From assembly GCA_965229695.1 (NCBI GenBank), contig OZ245921.1, forward strand, positions 620,001 to 684,000: DNA of 64,000 bases, read 5' to 3'. The position numbers were made by a program, and so were the translations under genes. Positions 1 to 8,910 of this stretch are shown here, piece after piece. The stretch's first letter is position 1, and every line of letters begins with the position of its first letter. The notes under the pieces were generated by a model. That model saw only the letters and a list, made by a program, of their open reading frames with translations, ran no database searches and had not been told where the DNA came from. This DNA comes from JANSYL01 sp965229695 (GTDB lineage: Bacteria; Pseudomonadota; Alphaproteobacteria; Rhodobacterales; Rhodobacteraceae).

Positions 1-1521
1 ATGCACCGGATCGCGCGCGATGTAATCCAGCGTGTCATTCATCCAGCCCATGTTCCACTTATAGCCAAAGCCCAGCCCGCCCTGATCCACAGGGGCAGAG
101 ACCTTGGGGAAGGATGTGCTTTCTTCGGCCACCGTCATAACGCCGGGATGCGCGCCATAAGCGTCGATATTCATTTGCTGTAGCAGCGCGATGGCCTCGT
201 AATTCTCGCGCCCGCCATCCTTATTGGGCACCCATTCACCTTCGGCCCGCGAATAATCCCGGTAAAGCATCGAGGCCACGGCATCCACGCGCAGCCCGTC
301 GATATGGTATTCCTCCAACCAATAGCGCGCGTTCGAAATCAGGTAATTCGCCACCTCGCGCCGCCCATAGTTGAAGATCAGCGTGTTCCAATCCTGGTGG
401 AAGCCTTCCTTGGGGTCCGCATGTTCATAAAGCGCCGTGCCGTCGAACTGGCCCAACCCATGGGCATCCGTTGGGAAATGCCCCGGCACCCAATCCAACA
501 GCACACCGATCCCCTTCTTATGGGCTGCATTGACCAGATCGCGGAACTCATGCGGCGGCCCGTGGCGCACCGTGGGCGCAAACAGACCCACCGGCTGATA
601 GCCCCAAGACCCATCAAACGGGTATTCCGAGATCGGCATCAGCTCGATATGGGTGAACCCCATCTCGGCCACGTAATCGACCAGCTCCTCCGCCGCTTCG
701 ACATATGACAGATAGCGCCCGCCATCCTTCTTGCGCCACGATCCCAGATGCACCTCATAGATCGAAATCGGCGCGGTCAGCGCCTGGCGCGGCTGGCGCA
801 GCCCCATCCAAGCATCATCCGACCAGCCATAGCCCGCAATGTCGCGCACGACCGAGGCGTTTTCCGGCGCGTGTTGCGACCCAAAGCCAACCGGGTCGGA
901 TTTCAGCGGCAAAACCTGTCCGTCCGCAGCCAGGATTTCGTATTTGTAAACCGTGCCTTCCGCGATTTCGGGCAGAAAGATTTCCCACACACCCGTGGCC
1001 CCTCGGCGGCGCATCACATGGCGGCGGCCATCCCAGGCGTTGAAGCCGCCCACCACCGACACCCGCGCCGCATTCGGGGCCCAGACGGCAAAATGGGTGC
1101 CCTGCACCCCTTCATGTTGGATCACATGCGCGCCCAGCGCCTGCCAAAGATGCCGATGCGTGCCTTCGCCCAGCAGGTATTCGTCAATCTCACCCAAGAC
1201 CGGGCCAAAGCGATAAGGATCGTCAAAGCTCCACACCGCCCCATCCGCTCCCCGCGCCTCAAAGCGATAGGGCTGGCGGTCGGGCATCTGCGCCTGAAAC
1301 AGGCCCTCGTCCCCGGCCACCGGCGTCATGGTTTGGCGCGTTTCGCCGAGGATCAGCGACAGCTCTGCCGCCCCCGGCACAAAGCCGGTTACGCGCCATC
1401 CATCCTGATCTTGCTGGGGCCCCAAAACTGCAAACGGGTCGTCGCAAACGCCCCGCAGAAGCCGCTGAAATGCATCGGAATGCGCGGCAGACACGGGCCG
1501 ATGTGGGGTCGCGCGGGCCAT
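1..1521 (-). CDS. glgB: 1,4-alpha-glucan branching enzyme, C-terminus cut by window edge
   Basis: Transfers alpha-1,4 glucan segments to alpha-1,6 positions during glycogen synthesis in the cytoplasm. Residues 1-507 are visible and the roughly 220 C-terminal residues lie beyond the left edge. An N-terminal CBM48 region (GTHFAVWAPNAARVSVVGGF) precedes the GH13 barrel. The GH13 nucleophile motif DGLRVDAVASM is encoded near 268-300 and the acid/base motif VAEESTSFP near 105-140. The ATG at 1519-1521 begins MARATPHRP. The gene follows glgP on the same strand after 46 bp, so the two are probably cotranscribed as in glgPBCA operons. Confidence 0.95.
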   Translation of the reverse strand, partial: MARATPHRPVSAAHSDAFQRLLRGVCDDPFAVLGPQQDQDGWRVTGFVPGAAELSLILGETRQTMTPVAGDEGLFQAQMPDRQPYRFEARGADGAVWSFDDPYRFGPVLGEIDEYLLGEGTHRHLWQALGAHVIQHEGVQGTHFAVWAPNAARVSVVGGFNAWDGRRHVMRRRGATGVWEIFLPEIAEGTVYKYEILAADGQVLPLKSDPVGFGSQHAPENASVVRDIAGYGWSDDAWMGLRQPRQALTAPISIYEVHLGSWRKKDGGRYLSYVEAAEELVDYVAEMGFTHIELMPISEYPFDGSWGYQPVGLFAPTVRHGPPHEFRDLVNAAHKKGIGVLLDWVPGHFPTDAHGLGQFDGTALYEHADPKEGFHQDWNTLIFNYGRREVANYLISNARYWLEEYHIDGLRVDAVASMLYRDYSRAEGEWVPNKDGGRENYEAIALLQQMNIDAYGAHPGVMTVAEESTSFPKVSAPVDQGGLGFGYKWNMGWMNDTLDYIARDPVH

Positions 1522-1567
1522 GGGTTGACCCTAACCGCTGCGGGCCTAGATGCAACCGCCCTGGCGC

Positions 1568-3964
1568 TTAGCCGTCCAGCAGCGAGGCGACCTGCCAAAT
1601 ATCACCCGCATAGCCTTGGATCGTGCGGTCCGATGAAAACCACCCCGACCGCGCCGTGTTCAGCGCCGCCATCCGCAACCAGGCTGTCCGATCCCGATAG
1701 GCCGCATCCACCTCGCGCTGGGCGCGCCAGTAATCGGTGAAATCCGACGCAACCAGGAAATAATCCGGGCCCGACAGGTTATTGACGATATGCGCATACC
1801 GCCCCGGATCACCGGGTGAGAATACGCCATCGCGCACCGCCGCCACAGCGGCAGCCAGGCGCGGATCGGCCCCAATCGCCTCCGACGCGTGATTGGGCAC
1901 CGCGCGGCGGGCCACCACCTGATCGGCGGTCATACCAAAAAGAAAGAAATTCTCGGCCCCGACCCGTTCGCGGATTTCCACATTGGCCCCATCCAGCGTG
2001 CCCACGGTCAGCGCGCCATTGAGCGCAAATTTCATATTGCCGGTGCCCGAAGCCTCCTTACCCGCGGTCGAAATTTGCTCCGACAAATCCGCCGCCGGGA
2101 TCAGGCGCTCGGCCAAGGTGACGTTGTAATTCGGCACAAACACCACCTTGAGCAGGTCGCAGGTCAGCGGGTCGTCATTGACCACCTTGGCCACGTCATT
2201 GATCAGCCGGATGATATCCTTGGCAAAGAAATACCCCGGCGCGGCCTTGCCCGCGAAAAGCTTCACCCTTGGCGTCCAATCACCCTCTGGGTTGGCCCGG
2301 ATCGCTTGCCACAGGGCGATGGTTTCCAAGATGTTGAGATGCTGGCGCTTATATTCATGCAAGCGCTTGATCTGCACATCGAACATCGCGCTTGGGTCCA
2401 GACTGATGCCCAACTCGGCCTCGATCCACTCGGCCAGGTCGGCCTTGTTGGCCTCCTTCGCCGCGCCATAGGCCTGCAAAAAGGCGGGATCGTCCACCAC
2501 CTCTTCCAGGCCGGACAATTGTTCCAAATCACCGATCCAGCCCGCGCCGATGCGTTCCTCGATCAACGCGGATAGGCGCGGGTTGCAACCATGCAGCCAG
2601 CGGCGCGGCGTCACGCCATTGGTCTGGTTCACGATGCGCTCAGGGTGCAACTGGTTGAGGTCTTCGAACACCGTCGATTTCATCAGCTCGGTATGCAGCG
2701 CCGACACCCCGTTGACGTGATGGGCCATGACAAAGCTTAGCTCGCCCATCTTGACCACACCGGGTTCGCGGATGGTGGTTTTCCGGCTCGGGTGGCTCGC
2801 GGCATGGGCCGCATCAATCCGATCGATGATCTGCAAATGCCGGGGCAAAAGCTTGGTGAACAGCCCTTCCGACCAGCGCTCCAACGCCTCAGGCAGCAGC
2901 GTGTGGTTGGTGTAAGATAGGCTGCGGCGGGCCAACACCACGGCCTCATCAAAGGGCACGCCCCGTTCGTCATGCAAGACCCGCACCAGTTCCGGCCCGG
3001 CAATCGCCGGATGGGTGTCATTCAACTGGATCGCCACCTTTTCCGGCAACAGGCGGATATCGTCATATTCGCTGTCAAAGCGGCGCAGGATGTCGTGCAG
3101 CGACGCGGCGGTAAAGAAATACTCCTGCTTCAGGCGCAGTTCTTTGCCGGTCTCGGTCGTATCATCGGGGTACAGCACCCGGCTGATGGTGCGCGCCCGC
3201 GCCTCTTCCGCCGCAGCACCCAGGTAATCGCCCGCGTTAAAGCTATCGAGGTCAAAGGCATCGACCGGTTCCGCCGCCCAAAGCCGCAGCGTGTTGGCCC
3301 AAGCGCCCTTCCAGCCGATGATCGGCATGTCAAACGCCGCCGCATCCACCGCTTCCGAAGGTTGCCAAGTCGCGCGGCCCGAAACCTCGCTCACCACACC
3401 GCCAAGGCCCAGGCGATACCGCGCCTCGGGGCGCTCAAATTCCCAGGCATGGGGTTGCTGCAACCACAGCTCGGGCCGTTCGACTTGCAGCCCGTCCCGG
3501 ATATGCTGCTGGAACAGCCCATGTTCATAACGGATGCCATAGCCCATGGCCGGAATGCCCAGGGTCGACAACGAATCCAGGAAACACGCCGCCAGCCGCC
3601 CCAAACCGCCATTGCCCAAGGCCGCATCCGGTTCGTTGTCCATCACCGCCATCGGGTCCAGGCCCAGCTCGGTCAGGATCTCGCAGGTCTCATCAAAAAG
3701 CTGCAGATTGATCAGCCCGTCCTGCAACAGACGCCCAATCAGGAACTCCATCGACAGGTAGTAAACCCGCTTCGCCCCCGCCCCATAAGCCGCGCGGGTC
3801 GAGGCGAACCACTTTTCCACAATCCGGTCGCGCAGGGCATAAGACAGCGCGATCCGCCAATCATAAATCGTGGCGTGATCGGCATCCTTCCCGACGGTGT
3901 AAGAAAGATGACGCAGAAGGGCCTCGCGCATATCGCGCGCGGCGGGAAAGCTTTGTTCGAACAC
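1568..3964 (-). CDS. glgP: glycogen / alpha-glucan phosphorylase
   Basis: Releases glucose 1-phosphate from alpha-1,4 glucans using pyridoxal phosphate. The 798-residue length is normal for bacterial GlgP. The PLP lysine motif EASGTGNMKF is present (Lys645), followed by the conserved NGALTVGTLDGANVEI segment. The N-terminal DNEPDAALGNGGLGRLAACF and MEFLIGR segments are typical of GT35. The start used is GTG at 3964, which encodes MFEQSFPAARDM; an internal Met at residue 12 is an alternative. The gene lies directly upstream of glgB. Confidence 0.95.
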   Translation of the reverse strand: MFEQSFPAARDMREALLRHLSYTVGKDADHATIYDWRIALSYALRDRIVEKWFASTRAAYGAGAKRVYYLSMEFLIGRLLQDGLINLQLFDETCEILTELGLDPMAVMDNEPDAALGNGGLGRLAACFLDSLSTLGIPAMGYGIRYEHGLFQQHIRDGLQVERPELWLQQPHAWEFERPEARYRLGLGGVVSEVSGRATWQPSEAVDAAAFDMPIIGWKGAWANTLRLWAAEPVDAFDLDSFNAGDYLGAAAEEARARTISRVLYPDDTTETGKELRLKQEYFFTAASLHDILRRFDSEYDDIRLLPEKVAIQLNDTHPAIAGPELVRVLHDERGVPFDEAVVLARRSLSYTNHTLLPEALERWSEGLFTKLLPRHLQIIDRIDAAHAASHPSRKTTIREPGVVKMGELSFVMAHHVNGVSALHTELMKSTVFEDLNQLHPERIVNQTNGVTPRRWLHGCNPRLSALIEERIGAGWIGDLEQLSGLEEVVDDPAFLQAYGAAKEANKADLAEWIEAELGISLDPSAMFDVQIKRLHEYKRQHLNILETIALWQAIRANPEGDWTPRVKLFAGKAAPGYFFAKDIIRLINDVAKVVNDDPLTCDLLKVVFVPNYNVTLAERLIPAADLSEQISTAGKEASGTGNMKFALNGALTVGTLDGANVEIRERVGAENFFLFGMTADQVVARRAVPNHASEAIGADPRLAAAVAAVRDGVFSPGDPGRYAHIVNNLSGPDYFLVASDFTDYWRAQREVDAAYRDRTAWLRMAALNTARSGWFSSDRTIQGYAGDIWQVASLLDG

Positions 3965-4108
3965 GGGGCAAACCTGTTGCGATTGTCACGGGGTGGGCAC
4001 GGACATGTCCACCGCCTGGGTTTTAGCCCTTCACACGCGCAATACAATCGCAGCCACAAACTCTGTGGGTTTGCTGTGTCCCTGGGGCCAGGGCGCAACA
4101 GGCGACGC

Positions 4109-5002
4109 TTAGAAAATGTGATAGCCCGCCGCATTCACGGGCAGCGTGTAAAGCGCCGTGAAGGATGTGGTGAGCAAGGTTTTCCGATCCGCCCCGATCC
4201 AGGTGAAATTCGCGGTCTTGGTTTCCGGAATGCGGAACACGCCCAGGCAAACACCATCGGCGTTGAACACATGCACGCCGCCCGGCCCCGTGCACCACAC
4301 CCGGCCCTCGGTGTCACATTTCATGCCATCGGCCACACCTTCGGCCTCGCCGGTCAACTCGGCAAAAACCGCGCCGCCCGAAATCGTGCCATCAGCGGCC
4401 AGATCAAACACCCGGATATGCTTGCGCAGGGTGTCATTGACATAAAGCCGGGTTTCACCCGGATCGGTGCAAAGCCCATTGGGCAACTCGAAATCCCGCG
4501 CCATGGGTTCGGCCGCGCCGCCCTCTGGGCCGATCCGCCAAACGCCCTGAAAATCCAACTCTTGCGCGCGGGGCACACCAAAAAACGGCTTCCGCCCGGC
4601 CAGCGGATCGGTGAACCAGATCGATCCGTCGCGCGTGGTGATGATGTCATTGGGGCTGTTAAGCTCCCTGTCGCCAAAATGGCTGGCCAGAACCTGTAGT
4701 GACCCATCCGCCTCCTGCCGAACCACCCGGCTGGTCGCGTGCTCACAGGTCAAAAGCCGTCCATCGGCATCATAGGTGCTGCCATTGGCCTTGCGGCTGG
4801 GCTGCCGGTAAATCTGCGGCGCGCCCTGCCCCGGCACCCAGCGATACATCGTGTCACCCGCGATATCGCTAAAGGTCAGATGCCCCTCACCGGGGTGCCA
4901 GGCCGGGCCTTCGACAAATTCATAGCCATTGGCGATCTGTGTCAGTGCCGCGTCCGGCACAATCAAAGCCTCAAAATCGGGGTGGCGGGGTTCGTAGAGC
5001 AT
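4109..5002 (-). CDS. SMP-30/gluconolactonase family lactonase
   Basis: A 297-residue six-bladed beta-propeller hydrolase of the SMP-30/regucalcin family, which opens sugar lactones with a divalent metal. Expected metal ligands are visible: Glu in FVEGPAW, Asn in ELNSPNDI and Asp in LYVNDT. Its start is supported by an AGGAGGT Shine-Dalgarno just upstream of the ATG at 5002. It reads toward glgP, which starts 144 bp further on. The exact lactone (glucono-, arabinono-, galactono-) cannot be told from sequence. It may act in sugar or uronate breakdown rather than glycogen metabolism. Confidence 0.85.
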   Translation of the reverse strand: MLYEPRHPDFEALIVPDAALTQIANGYEFVEGPAWHPGEGHLTFSDIAGDTMYRWVPGQGAPQIYRQPSRKANGSTYDADGRLLTCEHATSRVVRQEADGSLQVLASHFGDRELNSPNDIITTRDGSIWFTDPLAGRKPFFGVPRAQELDFQGVWRIGPEGGAAEPMARDFELPNGLCTDPGETRLYVNDTLRKHIRVFDLAADGTISGGAVFAELTGEAEGVADGMKCDTEGRVWCTGPGGVHVFNADGVCLGVFRIPETKTANFTWIGADRKTLLTTSFTALYTLPVNAAGYHIF

Positions 5003-5068
5003 CAGACCTCCTCTCGCTTGCGCCGTTCAGGGATGCGCCAGCCGCGCCCGAATGAAAACCCCCTGGGC

Positions 5069-5467
5069 TTAGGCGGTTTCTTCCGGTTCGGCCAAGCGAT
5101 CCAAGATCGGGCAATCGGGCCGGTCATCCCCCGCACAGCAAGAAATCAGCTCGGACAAGGTGGCGCGCATGGCGCTCAGATCGCGGAGTTTCTCTTCAAT
5201 CTCCGCCAGATGGCCCTGGGCGATCTCTTTCACCTCTGCACTGCTGCGGCTGTCATCTTCGTAAAGCTGCAGCAGCGCGCGGCAATCGGCGATGGAAAAC
5301 CCCAAGGCCCGCGCACGCCCCAAAAAGATCAGCTTATGTACATCGCTGTCTTGAAACGCGCGATAGCCATTGGCCCCGCGCAGGGGCCGGATCAGCCCGA
5401 TATCCTCGTAATACCGAATGGTCTTGGCTGGCACGCCCGAGGCTTTGGCCACATCCCCAATATTCAT
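5069..5467 (-). CDS. cueR: Cu(I)-responsive MerR-family regulator CueR
   Basis: A 132-residue MerR-type activator that senses Cu(I) and remodels promoters with long spacers. An N-terminal winged HTH (MNIGDVAKASGVPAKTIRYY) is followed by a dimerisation helix and a C-terminal metal loop, SCCAGDDRPDCPIL. Cys110/111 and Cys119 in the loop match the two Cys of E. coli CueR. Ser76 in SSAEVK corresponds to the serine that replaces Cys in monovalent-metal sensors. The gene begins 12 bp after copA, so it is probably the second gene of the copper operon and the regulator of the promoter at 8026-8056. Confidence 0.93.
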   Translation of the reverse strand: MNIGDVAKASGVPAKTIRYYEDIGLIRPLRGANGYRAFQDSDVHKLIFLGRARALGFSIADCRALLQLYEDDSRSSAEVKEIAQGHLAEIEEKLRDLSAMRATLSELISCCAGDDRPDCPILDRLAEPEETA

Positions 5468-5479
5468 ATCGCCCCCTCC

Positions 5480-7993
5480 CTATTCCGCCGGGGCCGCGCG
5501 CAGCGCCACCGCCTTGGCAGAGGCTTTGTCCTGCCCATGCGCCAGCGCAGGCCGCACCGCACGCAACCGCAAGGCATTCGACACGACCGAAACCGACGAC
5601 AGCGCCATCGCGCCCGCGGCAAAGATCGGTGACAGCAGCAGCCCAAAGGCGGGGTAAAGCGCCCCTGCCGCCACTGGGATCAGGGCGGTGTTATAGGCAA
5701 AAGCCCAGATCAGGTTCTGCCTGATATTGCCCAAGGTGCGGGCCGAGATCTCGACCGCGTTCACAACGCCGGCCAGATCGCCCGACATCAACACCACATC
5801 CGCAGCCTCGATCGCCACATCCGTACCAGTGCCGATGGCGATGCCGACATCAGCCTGGGCCAAGGCGGGCGCGTCATTGATCCCGTCACCCACAAACGCC
5901 ACGCCCCGCCCTTGGGCACGCAGCGCCTCGATCGCCGCCTGTTTGCCGTCGGGCAGCACGCCCGCAATCACCTCATCCACCCCGACCTCCGCCGCGATGG
6001 CCTGCGCGGTGGCCGCCTGATCCCCGGTGATCATCGCAACCCGCAGCCCGCGCGCCTTCAGCGCCGCAATGGCCGCGGCACTGCTTGGCTTCACCGGGTC
6101 GGAAATGCCGATCTGGGCCACCATCGCACCGGCCCGGACGGCATAAAGCACCGTGCGCCCTTTCGCGGCCAAACGCGCCTCCGCCTCGGCAAAGCCTGCC
6201 AGATCCAAGCCAGCCTCGCGCATCATACGGGCGCTGCCGACCAGAACCGGCGCGCCATCCACCTTGGCCTCGACGCCAAAACCGGGCCGGATGACCAATG
6301 CCTCGGCCCCAGGCGCCTCGACCCCTTCCGCCCGCGCCGCGCGCAGGATCGCTTCGGCCATTGGGTGCTCCGATTGAGCCTCCACGGCCGCCATCCAGCC
6401 CAAAACCTCGGCCCGCTCAGCGCCCCCGATCAGCGTCAGATCGGTCAATTCCGGCTGACCCTGGGTGATGGTGCCCGTCTTGTCAAAGGCCACCACATCC
6501 ACATCGCTCAACCGCTGGAGCGCATCGCCCTTGCGGAACAATACGCCCAGTTCGGCCGCCCGCCCCGTGCCCACCATGATCGAGGTTGGCGTGGCCAGCC
6601 CCATCGCGCAGGGGCAGGCGATGATCAGAACCGACACCCCGGCCACCAGCGCAAAACTCACCACCGGATCGGGACCAAAGATCAGCCAAACCAGAACCGT
6701 CAGCGCCGCCGCCGCCATCACCGCCGGGACAAACCACAGCGTGACCCGATCCACCAGCGCCTGGATCGGCAGTTTGGCGCCCTGCGCCTCCTGCACCATG
6801 CGGATGATCTGGGCCAGAACCGTATCCGCGCCCACGCGCGTGGCGCGCATCTGCACCGCGCCCGCGCCGTTCACCGTGCCGCCGGTCACCGCATCGCCAA
6901 GGCTTTTGGCCACCGGCAACGGCTCCCCGGTGATCATGCTTTCGTCGACAAAGCTCTCGCCCTCAACCACAACGCCATCAACCGCCACTCGTTCACCGGG
7001 CCGCAGGATCAGCACATCGCCCAGCACAACCTCATCCACCGGCAAATCCACCGGCACCCCATCGCGCAACACCCGCGCTTGGCGCACCTGCAACCCCATC
7101 AGGGCCCGGATCGCGGCCCCCGTGCGCCCTTTGGCCCGCGCTTCCAAATAGCGGCCCAGCAGGATCAAGGTCACGATCACCGCCGCCGCTTCGAAATAAA
7201 CCGCCCGCGCTTGATCCGGCAGCAGCCCCGGCGCCAGCAAAACCAGCATCGAATAGCCAAAGGCCGCCCCCGCCCCCAGCGCCACCAGACTGTTCATATC
7301 GGGGGCGCCGCGCCGCAAAGCCGGCAGCCCTTTGCGGAAAAACACCCATCCAGGGCCCGCCAGGACCAAACCCGTCAAAACCGCCTGTATCCACCAACTG
7401 GTCAGGTGCCCGATGCTGCCCATGATCGCGTGATGAAAAGCCGGGATCATATGGCTGCCCATTTCCAGCACAAAGACCGGTAGGGTCAGAAGCCCGGCAA
7501 AAAGAAACCGGCGCCAAGCTTGATCCGCCTCCGCCTCATGCGTCGCACCGGGATCACGCGGCGCATCCGCCGCGACGACCTGACCGGGATAGCCCGCCTC
7601 CGCCGTCACGCGCGCCAGCTCAGCGCCGCTGACCGCGCCCTCGGCCACCGTCACCACCGCCTGCCCGCTCGCCAGATTGACCGAGGCCGCCAGCACGCCG
7701 GGCGCGGCGGCCAGGGCCCGCTCGGCCCGTCCGACGCAACTGGCGCAGTTCAACCCCTCCAGGCTCAACACCACCCGCGATTGCCGCGCCGGATAGCCCA
7801 GTTCCTCCAAGGCGGTGACCGCGCGGCCCAAAGCCTCAGGCCCTTCCAGCACCAACTGCGCCCCACTGCTTGCCAGGTTCACCGCCGCCGCGCCCACACC
7901 CGGCACCGCCGCCAAACCACGTTCCACCCGCCCCACGCAGGAGGCGCAGGACATGCCATCAATCTCAATGGTTACGGTCTGGGGCGCGGTCAT
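5480..7993 (-). CDS. copA: copper-exporting P1B-type ATPase CopA
   Basis: Pumps Cu(I) out of the cytoplasm using ATP. At 837 residues it holds two N-terminal HMA domains with CxxC pairs (Cys16/19 in GMSCASC and Cys83/86 in GLNCASC). It has eight predicted membrane helices, the CPC transport motif in IIACPCAMGLATPTS, the phosphorylation site DKTGTIT and the hinge GDGINDAPAL. The ATG at 7993 lies below a CueR-type promoter, and cueR follows. Both sensing and efflux are therefore encoded in one copper-induced unit. Confidence 0.97.
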   Translation of the reverse strand: MTAPQTVTIEIDGMSCASCVGRVERGLAAVPGVGAAAVNLASSGAQLVLEGPEALGRAVTALEELGYPARQSRVVLSLEGLNCASCVGRAERALAAAPGVLAASVNLASGQAVVTVAEGAVSGAELARVTAEAGYPGQVVAADAPRDPGATHEAEADQAWRRFLFAGLLTLPVFVLEMGSHMIPAFHHAIMGSIGHLTSWWIQAVLTGLVLAGPGWVFFRKGLPALRRGAPDMNSLVALGAGAAFGYSMLVLLAPGLLPDQARAVYFEAAAVIVTLILLGRYLEARAKGRTGAAIRALMGLQVRQARVLRDGVPVDLPVDEVVLGDVLILRPGERVAVDGVVVEGESFVDESMITGEPLPVAKSLGDAVTGGTVNGAGAVQMRATRVGADTVLAQIIRMVQEAQGAKLPIQALVDRVTLWFVPAVMAAAALTVLVWLIFGPDPVVSFALVAGVSVLIIACPCAMGLATPTSIMVGTGRAAELGVLFRKGDALQRLSDVDVVAFDKTGTITQGQPELTDLTLIGGAERAEVLGWMAAVEAQSEHPMAEAILRAARAEGVEAPGAEALVIRPGFGVEAKVDGAPVLVGSARMMREAGLDLAGFAEAEARLAAKGRTVLYAVRAGAMVAQIGISDPVKPSSAAAIAALKARGLRVAMITGDQAATAQAIAAEVGVDEVIAGVLPDGKQAAIEALRAQGRGVAFVGDGINDAPALAQADVGIAIGTGTDVAIEAADVVLMSGDLAGVVNAVEISARTLGNIRQNLIWAFAYNTALIPVAAGALYPAFGLLLSPIFAAGAMALSSVSVVSNALRLRAVRPALAHGQDKASAKAVALRAAPAE

Positions 7994-8025
7994 GGTGGCT
8001 CCGAAAGCATCAAACGAGAGCCCGG

Positions 8026-8056
8026 TATATAAGCCTTCCAGTCACTGGAAGGTCAA
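8026..8056 (-). promoter_or_regulatory. CueR-type promoter and operator of copA
   Basis: On the minus strand a -35 TTGACC (8056-8051) is separated from a -10-like TATATA (8031-8026) by 19 bp, the long spacer that MerR-family activators require. The spacer and -35 contain a perfect dyad, CCTTCCAGT-C-ACTGGAAGG (8034-8052), which closely matches known CueR boxes (CCTTCC...GGAAGG). It lies about 35-60 bp upstream of the copA start. Confidence 0.9.
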
Positions 8057-8103
8057 GGCCAGAGCACCGCCCCCGCTGCGACAAATCCGGCGCAAGCCAG
8101 CCC

Positions 8104-8898
8104 TTACATCAAATGCGCAAAATCCGGATGCGCCTGAAACCGCCAGGCCCGGCGCGGCCCGGCCATGACGTTCAGGTAATACATCTCCACCCCATAGGGC
8201 GCGCCGCAAGGGTGATGCCCCTTGGGCACCAACACCACGTCATGATCGCCCACGGCCATGGTTTCATCCAAGGCCCCATCCTCGGTGAACACCCGTTGCA
8301 GACCAAAGCCCGCGCTTGGGTTCAGCCGATGGTAATAGGTCTCTTCCAGATAGGTGATATTGGGGAAATCATCCTCATCATGCCGATGCGGCGGGTAGGA
8401 TGACCAATGCCCAGCCGGGGTATAGACCTCTGTCACCAGCAGGCTGTCGGCCACATCCCGGCCCTCCATGGCGATGTTGTGGATATAGCGCGTGTTGGTC
8501 CCGCTGCCGCGTTCTTCCAAGCTGATGCCGTCGGGGCCCAACACCTGCGCCGGTCGCCCACCCTGTCCCGGCGCGGTGCAAACCGCCAGCGTGCAGGCGG
8601 TTGTCGCCTCGGCCTGCCAGGCGGTCTCGGACGGGACATAAAGGCAATGGGGCGGGATGCGCTCGAACACATCCATCCGCTCCCCCATCTCGCCAAAATC
8701 CGTGCCATCGGCCCCCAAACGCGCCTTGCCTTCGACCAGCACCAAGATCGCCTCGCGGTCGCCCATGACCTGGGCCACGGTTTCACCGGCTTTCAAGCGC
8801 CACAGATCGAACCCGACATAGCCCCACCCGGCGCTTTCGGGCGTGATCCGATGCACCTGACCGCGTGTGCCTTTTGGTTTGCGCAGCAAATCGGCCAT
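8104..8898 (-). CDS. iolB: 5-deoxy-glucuronate isomerase (canonical IolB)
   Basis: Converts 5-deoxy-D-glucuronate to 2-deoxy-5-keto-gluconate in inositol catabolism. The 264-residue protein has the bicupin IolB signature. A metal-binding cupin runs from WSSYPPHRHDEDD to LEETYYHRLNP, followed by DETMAVGDHDVVLVPKGHHP and MYYLNVMAGP. These match Bacillus and Sinorhizobium IolB segment by segment as I remember them. It ends the minus-strand unit SBP - permease - ATPase - PhyH - IolB. A second, divergent IolB-like gene lies at 20470-21327. Confidence 0.93.
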   Translation of the reverse strand: MADLLRKPKGTRGQVHRITPESAGWGYVGFDLWRLKAGETVAQVMGDREAILVLVEGKARLGADGTDFGEMGERMDVFERIPPHCLYVPSETAWQAEATTACTLAVCTAPGQGGRPAQVLGPDGISLEERGSGTNTRYIHNIAMEGRDVADSLLVTEVYTPAGHWSSYPPHRHDEDDFPNITYLEETYYHRLNPSAGFGLQRVFTEDGALDETMAVGDHDVVLVPKGHHPCGAPYGVEMYYLNVMAGPRRAWRFQAHPDFAHLM

Positions 8899-8910
8899 CT
8901 CACCCCCTGT

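Noticed and set aside
2972..4699. Long plus-strand open frame of 575 codons opposite glgP and the lactonase gene
   Set aside because: It spans two real genes on the other strand, is rich in Arg/His/Gln as antisense frames are, and has no family signature.
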